Below are positions 9,087-19,231 of a stretch of DNA of 64,000 bases, one piece after another. The translations under genes and the position numbers were made by a program. The stretch is from Candidatus Sulfopaludibacter sp. SbA3. GTDB taxonomy: Bacteria; Acidobacteriota; Terriglobia; Bryobacterales; Bryobacteraceae. A model generated the notes under the pieces. That model did not search any database, was not told the DNA's origin, and saw only the letters and a program-made list of their open reading frames with translations. Numbering within the stretch: the first letter of the stretch is position 1; each line of letters opens with the position of its first letter. The stretch spans positions 186,001-250,000 of the forward strand of contig CAMDCN010000005.1 of NCBI GenBank assembly GCA_945890485.1. Direction: 5' to 3'.

Positions 9087-11560
9087 TGCGCCCCCTCTGC
9101 CTGCTCCTCCCGTTGGCCCTTTTCGCCGCCGACCCCCCGAAATCTGCGCCCGCCAAGCCCGCCCCCCGCATGCGAACGGAGGCGATGCGCAACGAGAACG
9201 TCGCCGTCTACCTCATCGATACCAATGCCGCCAAAGAGGCGAACGTCCGCCTCGGCAATCGTGTGCAGATCCTTACGGAATCGCCCGTCGAAGTCAGCAC
9301 CTTCGCTGGCGAACAAGGCAACGCCGCCAGCGCCCAACCCTTCCTCGCCGCTCCGGCTAAGATCTCGAACTGGCACGGCGAACTCTACCATCGCCATCAG
9401 AACAGCATCTTCAACGCCCGCACCTTCTTTCAGGTTGGAGGAGTCAAGCCCAGCCGGCAGAACGCGTTCGGCGGCCGCGCCACCGGGTCCCTCGGCAAGC
9501 TTGGCAACGTCACGGTGAATATCGGCCAGCGCCTCGTCCGCGGCATGGTCAACGGCAACGTACTCGTGCCGCTCCTCTCCGAGCGCACCCCGCTTACGAC
9601 GGACCCCGCCAAACGCGCCTGGATCAATCGCATCTTCGCCGCTTATCCCACGGAAGCGCCCAACCGCCTCGACTTCGATCCGCGCGCTCTCAATACCAAC
9701 TCGCCCCAACGCATCAACTCCACCGACTTTGACGTTCGTCTGGATAAGAAGGAGCTCTCCGCCTTCTACAGTCGCGGGCATCAGCAGATCGACGCCTTCC
9801 AACTCGTCGCCGGGCAGAACCCGAACACGACCCTTGAGAATCACACAGGCCGCCTCACTTGGCGCCGCGCTTTGTCGCCTACCTTCAACTTGCAGACTGG
9901 TATCACGTTTCAGAGAAACGTATCACTGCTCGTGAGCCCGGCCGGCGCAGTCGGCCCTCGCGTCCGCTTTGGCTATCAGATCGAGGAGCTCGGACCGGAC
10001 AGCACGTTCCCCGTCGACCGTGCGCAGAACTCGTTCCGCTACGGCTTCGGTGCGCAGAAAGTGATGGGCCGCCACACGCTCTACTTCGGCGGCGACGCGA
10101 CCCGGTATCAACTGAACGGCATCGAGGCCAACAACCTCCGCGGCTACTACCAGTTCTCGAACAACTTCGGTCGGACGGCCATCGAGAACCTCCGCTACGG
10201 CGATCCGACCAACTACGAAATCACGCTAGGCAGCGTGTCCCGCGGCTTCCGCAATTGGTCCGGCCAAACCTACGTCGCGCTCCGCTCTCAACTCCACTCC
10301 CGCCTCCAGCTTTACGTCGGCGTCCGCTACAGTCCCGATGGGTCGCCCAATGAGGTCAATAACCGGGAAGCCATTCCGTACCCCTGCGACTGCAACAACT
10401 TCGCCCCTCGCGTCTCGCTCGCCTGGCGCGCCACCAACGACTGGACCGTTCGAAGCATGTACGCCGTCTCCTTCTCCGCCGTTCCTCCGGTCACCTATGG
10501 CCAGGTCCGCAACAATCCGCCCAACGCCCAGTACATCTATTTGCAGAACCCGGATCTGCTAAACCCCCTCAACACGACGAGCGACGTGAAGCCTTCGATC
10601 CACGTGCTCGACTCTGGTCTGGTCTCGGCGTACGCCCATCAGTACAGCCTCCGCCTCGAACGCCGTTGGACCAACAACACGCAACTTCGCGTCGGCTATA
10701 TCGGCAGCCGCAGCTTCAAACTGCCATACGCGTTTGTCGAAAACCGGGCTGTGTTTGTCCCCGGCCTCCCGCCCACCACCGGCAACATCGATCTCCGCCG
10801 TCCCGATCCATCGATCAACGAACTCCGCCGCGTCGTCAACGCCGGCACCGCCTGGTACGACGGAGCCCAAGTCGCGATCGACCTGCCCTCGCGCCGCGGC
10901 TTGCTGGTCAGCGCCTCGTATACATTTGGAAAAGGCCTCGACAACGGTGTCGACTACACCGGCACCGCCGCCAACAAAGACATGCTCAACGCGCGGCCCC
11001 AGTCGATGTTCAACATGCTGGCGGACCGCAAGGGTTTGAGCAACTTCGATTCCACTCACGCCTTCTCGATCCAGACGGTATACGATCTGCCCTATGCCTT
11101 TCAGATCAGCGGAGTCGGCACGATGAAGACCGGCACGCCACTAACGTTCTACGTCGGCTCCGATGCGCCCGGTATCGGAAACGTCGATGGATCGGGCGGC
11201 GAGCGTCCCAATATTTTGGACCCTTCAATTCTCGGAATGACGATCGGCAACCCCGACACCGCGCCATTGATTCTTCGCCGGGATTTGTTCAGCTACATTC
11301 CCGTGGGCCAGGATCGCGGCAACCTCGGCCGCGGAACCTTCCGCAAGGGAGGCATCTTCAATTGGAATGCCGCGCTGCAGCGGAGTTGGAAATTGCCGCA
11401 TGACGGCTCGCTCCAATTCCGTGCCGAAGCCTACAACGCCACCAACACGCCACAGTTCGATGAGCCGCAGAGAAACCTGACGAGCCCCGCGTTTGGTAAG
11501 ATCACAAACACCCTCAACGACGGTCGCGTTTTTCAACTGGGACTTCGCATTATTTTGTGA
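9086..11560 (+). CDS. Oar-like TonB-dependent-type outer-membrane barrel protein lacking a recognisable plug
   Basis: This 824-residue protein has a short signal peptide (MRPLCLLLPLALFAA). The body consists of amphipathic beta-hairpins typical of the acidobacterial 'Oar-like' TonB-dependent transporters, such as RLERRWTNNTQLRVGYIGSR, LLVSASYTFGKGLDNG and FNWNAALQRSWKLP. It has the characteristic ending TNTPQFDEPQRNLTSPAFG then a final strand VFQLGLRIIL. In most relatives an N-terminal carboxypeptidase-like domain and a plug precede the barrel. Here only about 150 residues precede the first hairpins and neither domain is recognisable, so it may be a passive porin or part of a two-component transporter. 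The ATG at 9086 overlaps the upstream stop. Longer in-frame extensions upstream run through the TPR gene and are not real. Confidence 0.8.
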   Translation: MRPLCLLLPLALFAADPPKSAPAKPAPRMRTEAMRNENVAVYLIDTNAAKEANVRLGNRVQILTESPVEVSTFAGEQGNAASAQPFLAAPAKISNWHGELYHRHQNSIFNARTFFQVGGVKPSRQNAFGGRATGSLGKLGNVTVNIGQRLVRGMVNGNVLVPLLSERTPLTTDPAKRAWINRIFAAYPTEAPNRLDFDPRALNTNSPQRINSTDFDVRLDKKELSAFYSRGHQQIDAFQLVAGQNPNTTLENHTGRLTWRRALSPTFNLQTGITFQRNVSLLVSPAGAVGPRVRFGYQIEELGPDSTFPVDRAQNSFRYGFGAQKVMGRHTLYFGGDATRYQLNGIEANNLRGYYQFSNNFGRTAIENLRYGDPTNYEITLGSVSRGFRNWSGQTYVALRSQLHSRLQLYVGVRYSPDGSPNEVNNREAIPYPCDCNNFAPRVSLAWRATNDWTVRSMYAVSFSAVPPVTYGQVRNNPPNAQYIYLQNPDLLNPLNTTSDVKPSIHVLDSGLVSAYAHQYSLRLERRWTNNTQLRVGYIGSRSFKLPYAFVENRAVFVPGLPPTTGNIDLRRPDPSINELRRVVNAGTAWYDGAQVAIDLPSRRGLLVSASYTFGKGLDNGVDYTGTAANKDMLNARPQSMFNMLADRKGLSNFDSTHAFSIQTVYDLPYAFQISGVGTMKTGTPLTFYVGSDAPGIGNVDGSGGERPNILDPSILGMTIGNPDTAPLILRRDLFSYIPVGQDRGNLGRGTFRKGGIFNWNAALQRSWKLPHDGSLQFRAEAYNATNTPQFDEPQRNLTSPAFGKITNTLNDGRVFQLGLRIIL

Positions 11561-11642
11561 TGGACTTTAGAAACGAATTCCGCGTTGCCCTGTAAGGAGT
11601 CTTGTGTCAAGATTTGGGGACAACCGTTTACCCGTTCTGGCA

Positions 11643-11648
11643 TATAAT
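11643..11648 (+). promoter_or_regulatory. Probable -10 element of the PP2C gene
   Basis: A consensus TATAAT sits at 11643-11648, ten bases before the ATG at 11659. No convincing -35 hexamer lies 16-18 bases upstream (a TTGGGG is six bases too far). If used, transcription would start about four bases before the ATG, giving a nearly leaderless mRNA. A good AAGGAG at 11594-11599 is too far from this ATG to serve it. Confidence 0.5.
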
Positions 11649-11658
11649 CAAAAAGTTC

Positions 11659-12426
11659 ATGCTCGAAGCCTTCGGCCTCTCTGACCCCGGCTGTGTCCGG
11701 AGCAATAACGAGGATTACTATCTCCTGGCACCGTCGCTGGGACTATTCCTTGTCGCAGACGGAATGGGCGGAGCCGCCGCGGGGGAGTGTGCCTCGCAGT
11801 TGGCTGCTGAAACCGTTGGCGAATACGTCTGGCGAATGGGGAAGTACGATATCAACCTCCTCCCGACCGCCTTTGCCGAAGCCAATCGACGGGTTCTCGA
11901 AGAAGCGAGCCGCGACAGCGCCCTCGACGGCATGGGGACGACCCTCGTCGCTGTGCTCGACGCCGGCCATGAGGTTTACATCGCTAGCGTAGGCGACAGC
12001 CGGGCCTACATCTTTCATGAAAACATTTTAACTTCATTGACCGAGGATCAAACCTGGGTGCAAGAAGTGGGTCGGAAGTTGGGGATCGAAGAATCCCAAC
12101 TGAAGGTTCATCCGATGCGCCACGTATTGACGATGGCCATCGGCGTCAGTGATCAATTGCGCGTCCATACGTACCGCGTGGAACTTGCTCCGGGCATGCA
12201 AATCTTGCTTTGTAGCGACGGTCTACACGGTGTTGTGCCCGACGAACAAATTGAGAGAATTTTCCAGGCTGAAAACGCACTAGAAGACAAAGGTAAGACT
12301 CTGATCGAAGCAGCCAAAGCAGCGGGCGGACCGGACAATGTCACGGCCGTACTTCTTCGGGTGGTATCCACCGAAGAAGCTCCGTTGGCTCCTGCCGAGA
12401 TCGTGCAGAGCGAAACCCCACAATAG
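11659..12426 (+). CDS. PP2C-type serine/threonine protein phosphatase
   Basis: This 255-residue soluble protein has all PP2C landmarks in order: SDPGCVRSNNEDYY near the N-terminus, LFLVADGMGGAAAGE (first metal-binding Asp), GMGTTLVAVL, ASVGDSRAYIF, LLCSDGLHGVV and GGPDNVTAVLL at the end. These Asp residues bind the Mn/Mg pair that activates water to remove phosphate from Ser/Thr. It probably counteracts a Hanks-type kinase, none of which is in this window. I chose the ATG at 11659 because it starts directly at the conserved MLEAFGLSDPG strand. A TTG at 11602 would add 19 unrelated residues. It stands apart from the barrel gene by about 100 bases and is followed at 12 bases by a secreted-protein gene. 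Confidence 0.93.
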   Translation: MLEAFGLSDPGCVRSNNEDYYLLAPSLGLFLVADGMGGAAAGECASQLAAETVGEYVWRMGKYDINLLPTAFAEANRRVLEEASRDSALDGMGTTLVAVLDAGHEVYIASVGDSRAYIFHENILTSLTEDQTWVQEVGRKLGIEESQLKVHPMRHVLTMAIGVSDQLRVHTYRVELAPGMQILLCSDGLHGVVPDEQIERIFQAENALEDKGKTLIEAAKAAGGPDNVTAVLLRVVSTEEAPLAPAEIVQSETPQ

Positions 12427-12437
12427 TCTTCTAAGCA

Positions 12438-13088
12438 ATGCAGTATCCATGGCGTCGTGCTGTGGCAGGCGCGTTGGCGGCCTGCTTCGCAGCCCATTCG
12501 GCCTTGTTTGGCCAGGATCCGGCTCTGTTACAGATCCGGGTAATCGAAGGAGAAGGAGCAGTTCATACGGTCGGCACCCGCGCCTCGCAGGCGCTGGTGT
12601 TGCGGATCACTGACGAAAGCGGCCGTCCGGTCCCCGGAGCGTCCGTAAGTTTCCGCCTCCCCGATGAGGGGCCGAGCGGCACATTCATGACAGGGTTGCG
12701 TACGGAGGTGGCCTCCGCCGGCCCCGACGGCAAAGTGGCCGTGCGCGGGATCGAGTGGAACCGCGTCTCCGGCCCCGTACAAATCCGGATTACAGCGAAC
12801 AAGGGCGAAGCCAGGTCCGGGACCGTGTCGGCGCAGTACCTGACCGAACCGGCTTCGGTTGTAAAACGAACCCAGGAACCGGCCCAGGCCGTCCTGCCTC
12901 AGATTAAGATCGGTCCATCAAAGAGCAAGTGGACCGTGTTGGCGGTTTTGATTGGCGGAGCGGCCGCTGGTGGAGTTGCCGCGGCCGCGAACCGCGGCTC
13001 CCGGTCGCCAGGAGCGCCGCCGCCAGCGGCCGTGAGCCAGCCTTCGGTGTCGATCGGACCGCCGAGCATTGCGATAGGTAAGCCATGA
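12438..13088 (+). CDS. Secreted/membrane-anchored protein with Ig-like (Big-type) domain
   Basis: This 216-residue protein has a signal peptide (MQYPWRRAVAGALAACFAAHSALFGQ). One Ig-like or carboxypeptidase-regulatory-like domain (about residues 30-135) contains LVLRITDESGRPVPGASVSF and a later GKVAVRGIEWNRVSGPVQI. A hydrophobic Gly/Ala-rich segment follows (WTVLAVLIGGAAAGGVAAAA, about 165-185), then a Pro/Ser-rich tail. The domain resembles those that present linkers or adhesion surfaces; no enzyme motif is seen. The stop overlaps the start of the next gene by four bases (ATGA), so it is co-translated with the two following secreted proteins. The three probably form one cell-surface unit; their joint role is unknown. 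Confidence 0.7.
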   Translation: MQYPWRRAVAGALAACFAAHSALFGQDPALLQIRVIEGEGAVHTVGTRASQALVLRITDESGRPVPGASVSFRLPDEGPSGTFMTGLRTEVASAGPDGKVAVRGIEWNRVSGPVQIRITANKGEARSGTVSAQYLTEPASVVKRTQEPAQAVLPQIKIGPSKSKWTVLAVLIGGAAAGGVAAAANRGSRSPGAPPPAAVSQPSVSIGPPSIAIGKP

Positions 13089-13588
13089 GATATCTTGTTT
13101 TCCTTCTTTCGTTGATTGCGTTTGGTCAGATTGAAGCGCCCCGGATTGGTTTTTGGCGCGATGCGCAGAACCGGGTTCGTCCGTTGCATGGTGTGGCGGG
13201 CAGTTTTGTCCCCGGCGCCGCGGTGCGGGAAGGGGTGTTGGCATTCTCCTGGTACGGCGACGGCGGTTGGCTTCGTTCGGAAACCGAGATTGAGCGGTTG
13301 GATGCGTCGGGCGCGACGGTGGCCCGGCTCCCCGGGGGCGCGGTGCGCTTCAGCGAGACTGGCGTGTGGTTTACCGAGCAGAATGTTGCGTATCGCTGGG
13401 ATGGCGAGTCGCTGAAAAATGTGGCGGTTGATGAGGCCGAGTTTGCCGTGCCCGAGACGGAGGCCGAGGCCATCGCGAAGGATTGGTGGCATGTCCGGCT
13501 CCGGGGCCGGAGCTATGCGGTGCGGACGACTCCAGGGCGCGAGGCCCGATTTGAGATTCCGGAGGCGATTGACGATGAGAGCAATTAG
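13085..13588 (+). CDS. Secreted protein of unknown function (beta-propeller fragment-like)
   Basis: This 167-residue protein has a signal peptide (MRYLVFLLSLIAFGQ). The rest is regularly spaced short strands with Trp/Asp-rich turns (VRPLHGVAGSFVPGAAV, LAFSWYGDGGWLR, GVWFTEQNVAYRWDGESL) that look like two or three propeller blades. I do not recognise a family. The protein is too small for a full propeller, so it may oligomerise or pair with the downstream product. Its start overlaps the stop of the Ig-like gene (ATGA), and its end overlaps the next gene by 14 bases, indicating tight translational coupling in one operon. Confidence 0.65.
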   Translation: MRYLVFLLSLIAFGQIEAPRIGFWRDAQNRVRPLHGVAGSFVPGAAVREGVLAFSWYGDGGWLRSETEIERLDASGATVARLPGGAVRFSETGVWFTEQNVAYRWDGESLKNVAVDEAEFAVPETEAEAIAKDWWHVRLRGRSYAVRTTPGREARFEIPEAIDDESN

Positions 13589-14840
13589 TCTTCTGCTCTG
13601 TGCCGCGTCCGTGTTGGCGGCTCAAATTCTGGTGGAGACCCCGGATGGGTTTCGGACTGTGGGTGCGAGTTACATGATGGGGTCGACGAACCCAGGCGAT
13701 CCGTTGGATTTGAGGTTCCGCGGTCCTGCTGGGGCGAACATCGCGGTGGCCGGGGTTGGGTTTTCCGCTCGGGCGATTCAGCCGTCGGGCGATTTTACTG
13801 TTCGGTTTCTGCCGGAGGCCGAGGGGAGCTATAGCGCGAACCTATCGGCCGGAAGCTGGAGCGTGATTTTGCGCGGTAGCGCGTTGGCGGTGGCGACGGT
13901 GGTCTATCAGGGTGAACCGTTGTTCCAAGGCGGTGTGATCGACCTGGGTTCGGTGGAGGTCGGGACGGCGGCCTCGACGACCGTGCTACTGCAGAACCGA
14001 TCGGCCCGGCCTCTAACCGTTCCGTCGATTAAGTCTGATTTTTCGTTTGCCGAGCGTGTCGTGTTGCCTCTGGTGTTGGAGCCGGGTGCTGAGTTGCCGT
14101 TACGCCTGACGGTGACGCCGGAGGAGGCGGGTTTACGTTCGGGCGTGTTGTCGGTTGCGGGGCGGACGTTTGAACTGCGCGTGACCGGGACGCTACCAAA
14201 ATTGTCGGAGGCGCGAATTGTGATCGATGCCGCGGCAGTGACGAGCGGCCAGCAGGTTCGGCTTCGGATTGAGTTTGCCGAGGCAGCGCGGTCGAATGCG
14301 GCCGGGACGCTGGAGCTTGAGTTCAGCGGTGAAGACCCGGCGGTGCGCCTGAGCACCGGGCGGGTGGCGAGCTTTTCGGTTCCTGCCGGTAGCAATGTGG
14401 CCCGGTTTGGTGAAGAAGACGAGATCATGTTGCAGACTGGGACCGTCGCTGGGTTGATTCGGCTTCGGGTGAAGACCCCGGGTAGCGAAGTGCGGCGGGA
14501 GTTTCAGACTGTCCTCCAGCCGGTTGCGATTGATGAGGCGAAGGCTACCCGTGAGGGGTCGACCATCGTAGTGGCGTTGAGTGGTTTCGACAACTCGCGT
14601 GGTACGTCGTCGATGAACTTTCAGTTTGCGGACAAGGCCGGGAGTCCCTTGGGCGGCGTGTTTTCGGTGACCCCGGAGAACGAGTGGAAGAGCTACTACC
14701 AGACGAGCGGTCTCGGTGGCGTCTTCCGGCTGCGGGCTGTGTTCCCCGTGGCCGGGGATGCTAGCCTAGTGGATTCGGTGACGGTCGCCATCGCGAACGC
14801 GGTGGGGCGAACCGAGGTTGGCAAACTGAACCTTCCCTGA
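13575..14840 (+). CDS. Secreted protein with repeated Ig/HYDIN-like domains
   Basis: This 421-residue protein has a signal peptide (MRAISLLLCAASVLAAQ) and a mature region of Ig-like sandwiches. One stretch, VIDLGSVEVGTAASTTVLLQ followed by LEPGAELPLRLTVTPEEAG, is the ASH/HYDIN or 'choice-of-anchor' signature, where repeats carry 'G.V.vG....v.l.N'. It probably sits on the cell surface or in the periplasm and binds partners. Longer in-frame extension to 13419 lies inside the preceding gene and lacks a signal sequence, so the ATG at 13575 is preferred. The stop overlaps the ATG of thiD (TGATG), but thiD function is unrelated and the overlap may just reflect gene packing. Confidence 0.7.
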   Translation: MRAISLLLCAASVLAAQILVETPDGFRTVGASYMMGSTNPGDPLDLRFRGPAGANIAVAGVGFSARAIQPSGDFTVRFLPEAEGSYSANLSAGSWSVILRGSALAVATVVYQGEPLFQGGVIDLGSVEVGTAASTTVLLQNRSARPLTVPSIKSDFSFAERVVLPLVLEPGAELPLRLTVTPEEAGLRSGVLSVAGRTFELRVTGTLPKLSEARIVIDAAAVTSGQQVRLRIEFAEAARSNAAGTLELEFSGEDPAVRLSTGRVASFSVPAGSNVARFGEEDEIMLQTGTVAGLIRLRVKTPGSEVRREFQTVLQPVAIDEAKATREGSTIVVALSGFDNSRGTSSMNFQFADKAGSPLGGVFSVTPENEWKSYYQTSGLGGVFRLRAVFPVAGDASLVDSVTVAIANAVGRTEVGKLNLP

Positions 14841-15625
14841 TGCGAGTTGCTCTCACGATTGCCGGCTCCGACCCCAGCGGTGGGGCCGGCATTCAAGCGG
14901 ATCTGAAGACGTTTCACCAGCACCGTGTGTATGGCGCGGCGGTGATCACGTTGATTACCGTGCAGAATACGACTGGGGTATCCCGCGTCGAATGTCTCGA
15001 TCCGGAGTTGGTGATCCAGCAGATCGAGGCGGTGATGTCGGACCTTCCCGTGGGGGCGGCGAAGACAGGGGCGCTCGGGAATGCGGAGATCATCCGGGCG
15101 GTGGCCAGGACGGTTCGCGGGCCGCTTGTGGTGGACCCGGTGATGGTCTCGAAGCATGGGGCTCCATTGCTTCACTCGGAGGCCGTGGCGGCTTTGCTGG
15201 AGGACTTGTTTCCGGTGGCGACGTTGGTTACGCCAAACCTGCCGGAGGCTGAAGCGCTGACCGGAATGGTGATCCGGGATCGTATCGCGATGGTGGAAGC
15301 GGCGCGGCGGATTCCGGCTCGCGCGGTGCTGCTGAAGGGCGGCCACCTCGCAGGCGAGGCGGCCGACCTGCTTTGGTTTGAGGGTGTCGAGCGGTGGTAC
15401 ACGGGCGAGCGGTTTGAGACGCCCCATACGCACGGGACAGGCTGCACCTACTCGGCGGCGATCACGGCGCTGCTGGCGCACGGGGTCGACCTGCCGGAGG
15501 CGGTGTATCGTGCGAAGCAGTTCATCAGCGGGGCGATTCGGACTAACCCCGGGTTAGGCCACGGATCAGGACCCGTTAATCACTTTCAGGTTGCGGAACT
15601 GGGCGGTCTCGAAGAAGGATCCTAA
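14840..15625 (+). CDS. thiD: Hydroxymethylpyrimidine/phosphomethylpyrimidine kinase
   Basis: This 261-residue protein of normal ThiD length shows TIAGSDPSGGAGIQADLKTF at the N-terminus (substrate-binding loop), a central KTGALGNAEI segment, VVDPVMVSKHGAPLL, and the ribokinase-fold anion hole THGTGCTYSAAI with its catalytic Cys/Asp region near the C-terminus. The enzyme phosphorylates HMP and HMP-P to HMP-PP for thiamine synthesis. No other thi gene lies nearby. Its last 60 bases overlap, tail to tail, the 3' end of a gene on the opposite strand, which is unusual for two well-supported reading frames. The start ATG overlaps the previous stop. Confidence 0.93.
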   Translation: MRVALTIAGSDPSGGAGIQADLKTFHQHRVYGAAVITLITVQNTTGVSRVECLDPELVIQQIEAVMSDLPVGAAKTGALGNAEIIRAVARTVRGPLVVDPVMVSKHGAPLLHSEAVAALLEDLFPVATLVTPNLPEAEALTGMVIRDRIAMVEAARRIPARAVLLKGGHLAGEAADLLWFEGVERWYTGERFETPHTHGTGCTYSAAITALLAHGVDLPEAVYRAKQFISGAIRTNPGLGHGSGPVNHFQVAELGGLEEGS

Positions 15626-16159
15626 GCCGATCTTCCCGGACTTGATGCTGAGGTCGATGCCGCGCAGGGCGCCGGTGGTTTGGCCGTCGACGGTGACGGT
15701 GACCTCGCCGGTTTGACCGGACCAGACAAGTTTCACTTTGTGCCAGTTGGTATCGGGCAGGCCGCCGGGGCCCTCCTCGGGGCTGATGCGGACGCGGTCT
15801 CCTCCGTACACATGGAAGATGCCGTTGTGGACGGGTTGCTTGGCGGGCGCGTCGACCGAGAGATGCGCGTAGTTGAAGTGGGCGTCGTCACGGTAGGCGT
15901 AGACGATGATGAGCGAGCCTTGCAGGCGGCGGGCTTCGACCTCGACGGTGACCTTATCGAAGGGGCCCTCTTCGAGCAGCGCGAACTGCTTCGGGCGGCG
16001 CGGCGCGGTTTGCGGCCGGGCGACCTTCAAGCCGAGGATACCGTCGACGTATTCCCAATCGGCGGCGATGGGCACGGACCACTTTTTGCCGAAGGCTTCG
16101 ATTTTGTCGTCGGCCCACAGGGAGCCAGCCAGAAGGAGGGAAATGAGAATCCTGCGCAT
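15566..16159 (-). CDS. Secreted LamG/3-keto-disaccharide hydrolase-like protein
   Basis: This 197-residue protein has a signal peptide (MRRILISLLLAGSLWA) and a concanavalin-like jelly-roll typical of DUF1080/LamG modules: FDKVTVEVEARRLQGSLIIVY, then NWHKVKLVWSGQTGEVTVTV and LSIKSGKIGLGSFFETAQFR. These proteins bind or cleave sugars outside the cell, often in polysaccharide-utilisation settings; catalytic residues are not obvious here. It is nine bases downstream of the CocE/NonD hydrolase on the same strand and is probably cotranscribed with it. The end overlaps thiD by 60 bases, convergently. Confidence 0.75.
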   Translation of the reverse strand: MRRILISLLLAGSLWADDKIEAFGKKWSVPIAADWEYVDGILGLKVARPQTAPRRPKQFALLEEGPFDKVTVEVEARRLQGSLIIVYAYRDDAHFNYAHLSVDAPAKQPVHNGIFHVYGGDRVRISPEEGPGGLPDTNWHKVKLVWSGQTGEVTVTVDGQTTGALRGIDLSIKSGKIGLGSFFETAQFRNLKVINGS

Positions 16160-16168
16160 GGGTGTCTC

Positions 16169-17697
<1,529 letters not shown>

Positions 17698-17710
<13 letters not shown>

Positions 17711-18393
17711 TCGATATTTTCTCCCTTCGATCGTATAACGCGCTCGGGATGCGGTTGACGCAGCGCGGGAATTTCGCGGGCGGCGCGCCAAGCGGCCAGC
17801 GCGACGGCGATGGCGACGTCGTCGTGTTCGCGCTGCGGTCCTGAGGCCTTGGCGGTGAGCAGTTCTTCGATGAGCGTCCGGTAGCCGGGCAGGTCGTGCG
17901 CGATGCGCAGATTTCCAGCTTCGAAAAGGATGCGCAGGTTCGAAAACAGGATGGGCCGCGGGACGGACCAGACTCCGCCGTGGATTCGATTCTCTCGCTC
18001 GCCACCCGTGATGGAGACCGGAACCAGCGTCGCGGGCAGGCTTTGCTGCTGGAGTATTTCGAGGAGAAAGCTGCCCGCGTTGGCGGCATCGACGGCGAGG
18101 TCCTTTTGAAATGCTTTGCTGTCGTTGCCGGGGAGCACGGGCATCCGTTCCAGTTTGTGCAGCACGCTGGACAGAATTCCTGGAATTTGCGAATATGGCA
18201 GACCCAGAGGAAAGCGGTCTGCCCGGATGAGCCGGACGATGGGATTTCGAATGGGCACGTACCAGGCGTAGTCGAAGCCTTTGCCCTCCCACTGGAGTTC
18301 GAGCACGGCAAGCGCGGAGCGATCAACGCGCTTGCCAAGATCGAGCCCGAGGAAGTACCGCTGCGTGAGATCGGGAATTTGGGGTCGTGTCAT
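17698..18393 (-). CDS. Terminase-type RNase H-fold nuclease (separate gene)
   Basis: This 231-residue protein looks like the C-terminal nuclease half of a large terminase. It begins YFLGLDLGKRVDRSALAVLE (first catalytic Asp of the RNase H fold), has a middle VDAANAGSFLLEIL (second Asp) and ends EHDDVAIAVALAAW (last Asp). In phages this domain cuts concatemeric DNA during packaging. Here it is a separate gene, three bases after the ATPase gene on the same strand, so both halves can be made together. No portal, capsid or protease gene is nearby. It may be a relic, a domesticated element or part of an unusual mobile unit. The stop overlaps the start of the CocE gene. Confidence 0.8.
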
Positions 18394-18396
18394 AAC

Positions 18397-19209
18397 TTAT
18401 CGGAACGCCTTGATGATGGGATCGAGCGCCTGATCGATCAGCGTGCGATCGAACATCTGTTCTTCGCCCATGGTGAAGCTGCATTCGAACTCTTGCGCGT
18501 AGGCGTCGCCGAGTTCGAGCTTAGCCATGGCGAGGAATTTGGGATTGAGCCGTTCGGATTCCGAGGCCCGGACTTGAAAGGCGACGAAGCCGTTTTGCGG
18601 CTCGTGCACGGCGCGATAGAAGAATCCGTTCTGGCCGTGCGGGGTGCTGAGCAAGAGCATGTTTCCATTGGACGCGGCGAGAAACGGGAAGACGGCGCGA
18701 TAGGTTTCGTCCTTGATATAGGCCGCTTCGTCAATGATGATGAGGCTGACGTTCGCGAAGCCGCGAATGGTGTCGCTGGTATTTGGAATGGCCACGATGT
18801 GGGAGCCATTGGGCAGGAGCATGGACAGCCGATTGAGTCCGTCGCGTTTTACCGGAATTTGGAGGGCGTCGAAGAACTGGTACATGGCCCGGAGCAGTGC
18901 GCCCGATTGACGCAGTGATGGGGCCACCAGGATGATTTCAGCGCCTGGCCGATGGAGCGCCAGATGGACCGCTTTGAGGGCGGCGCTTTGCGTTTTGCCC
19001 CACTGCCGGTGGCAGCACAGCGCGATGTACTGTGCCGGGGAACGCAGGATTTCCAGTTGGGTTGGGTCCAGCGTAAAACGGACCAGTTGGCGCGCCAGAT
19101 CGGCCGGATCGGCTGAGACGGCGGGTCCGACGGCTACGGGCCGGACCAGGGCGCGGAAAATGGCTTCGGCTGGTTCCGCCGCGAGTTCGAGATAGCTCCA
19201 GATGGACAT
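18397..19209 (-). CDS. Terminase-type large-subunit ATPase (separate gene)
   Basis: This 270-residue protein carries a phage terminase ATPase core: the adenine/Q-motif region FTLDPTQLEILRS, Walker A CCHRQWGKTQSAALKA (near residue 67-75), motif ILVAPSLRQS, Walker B LIIIDEAAYI (near 155) and a coupling motif LLLSTPHGQNGFFYRA. The reading frame stops right after the ATPase domain, and the nuclease follows as its own gene, so this is a naturally split terminase rather than a frameshift: both parts have their own start and the junction falls between domains. The preceding small gene encodes the NGAKS-motif protein. The three form one leftward unit. Confidence 0.85.
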   Translation of the reverse strand: MSIWSYLELAAEPAEAIFRALVRPVAVGPAVSADPADLARQLVRFTLDPTQLEILRSPAQYIALCCHRQWGKTQSAALKAVHLALHRPGAEIILVAPSLRQSGALLRAMYQFFDALQIPVKRDGLNRLSMLLPNGSHIVAIPNTSDTIRGFANVSLIIIDEAAYIKDETYRAVFPFLAASNGNMLLLSTPHGQNGFFYRAVHEPQNGFVAFQVRASESERLNPKFLAMAKLELGDAYAQEFECSFTMGEEQMFDRTLIDQALDPIIKAFR

Positions 19210-19231
19210 GCGATTGGCCTCGATTTTGGGT

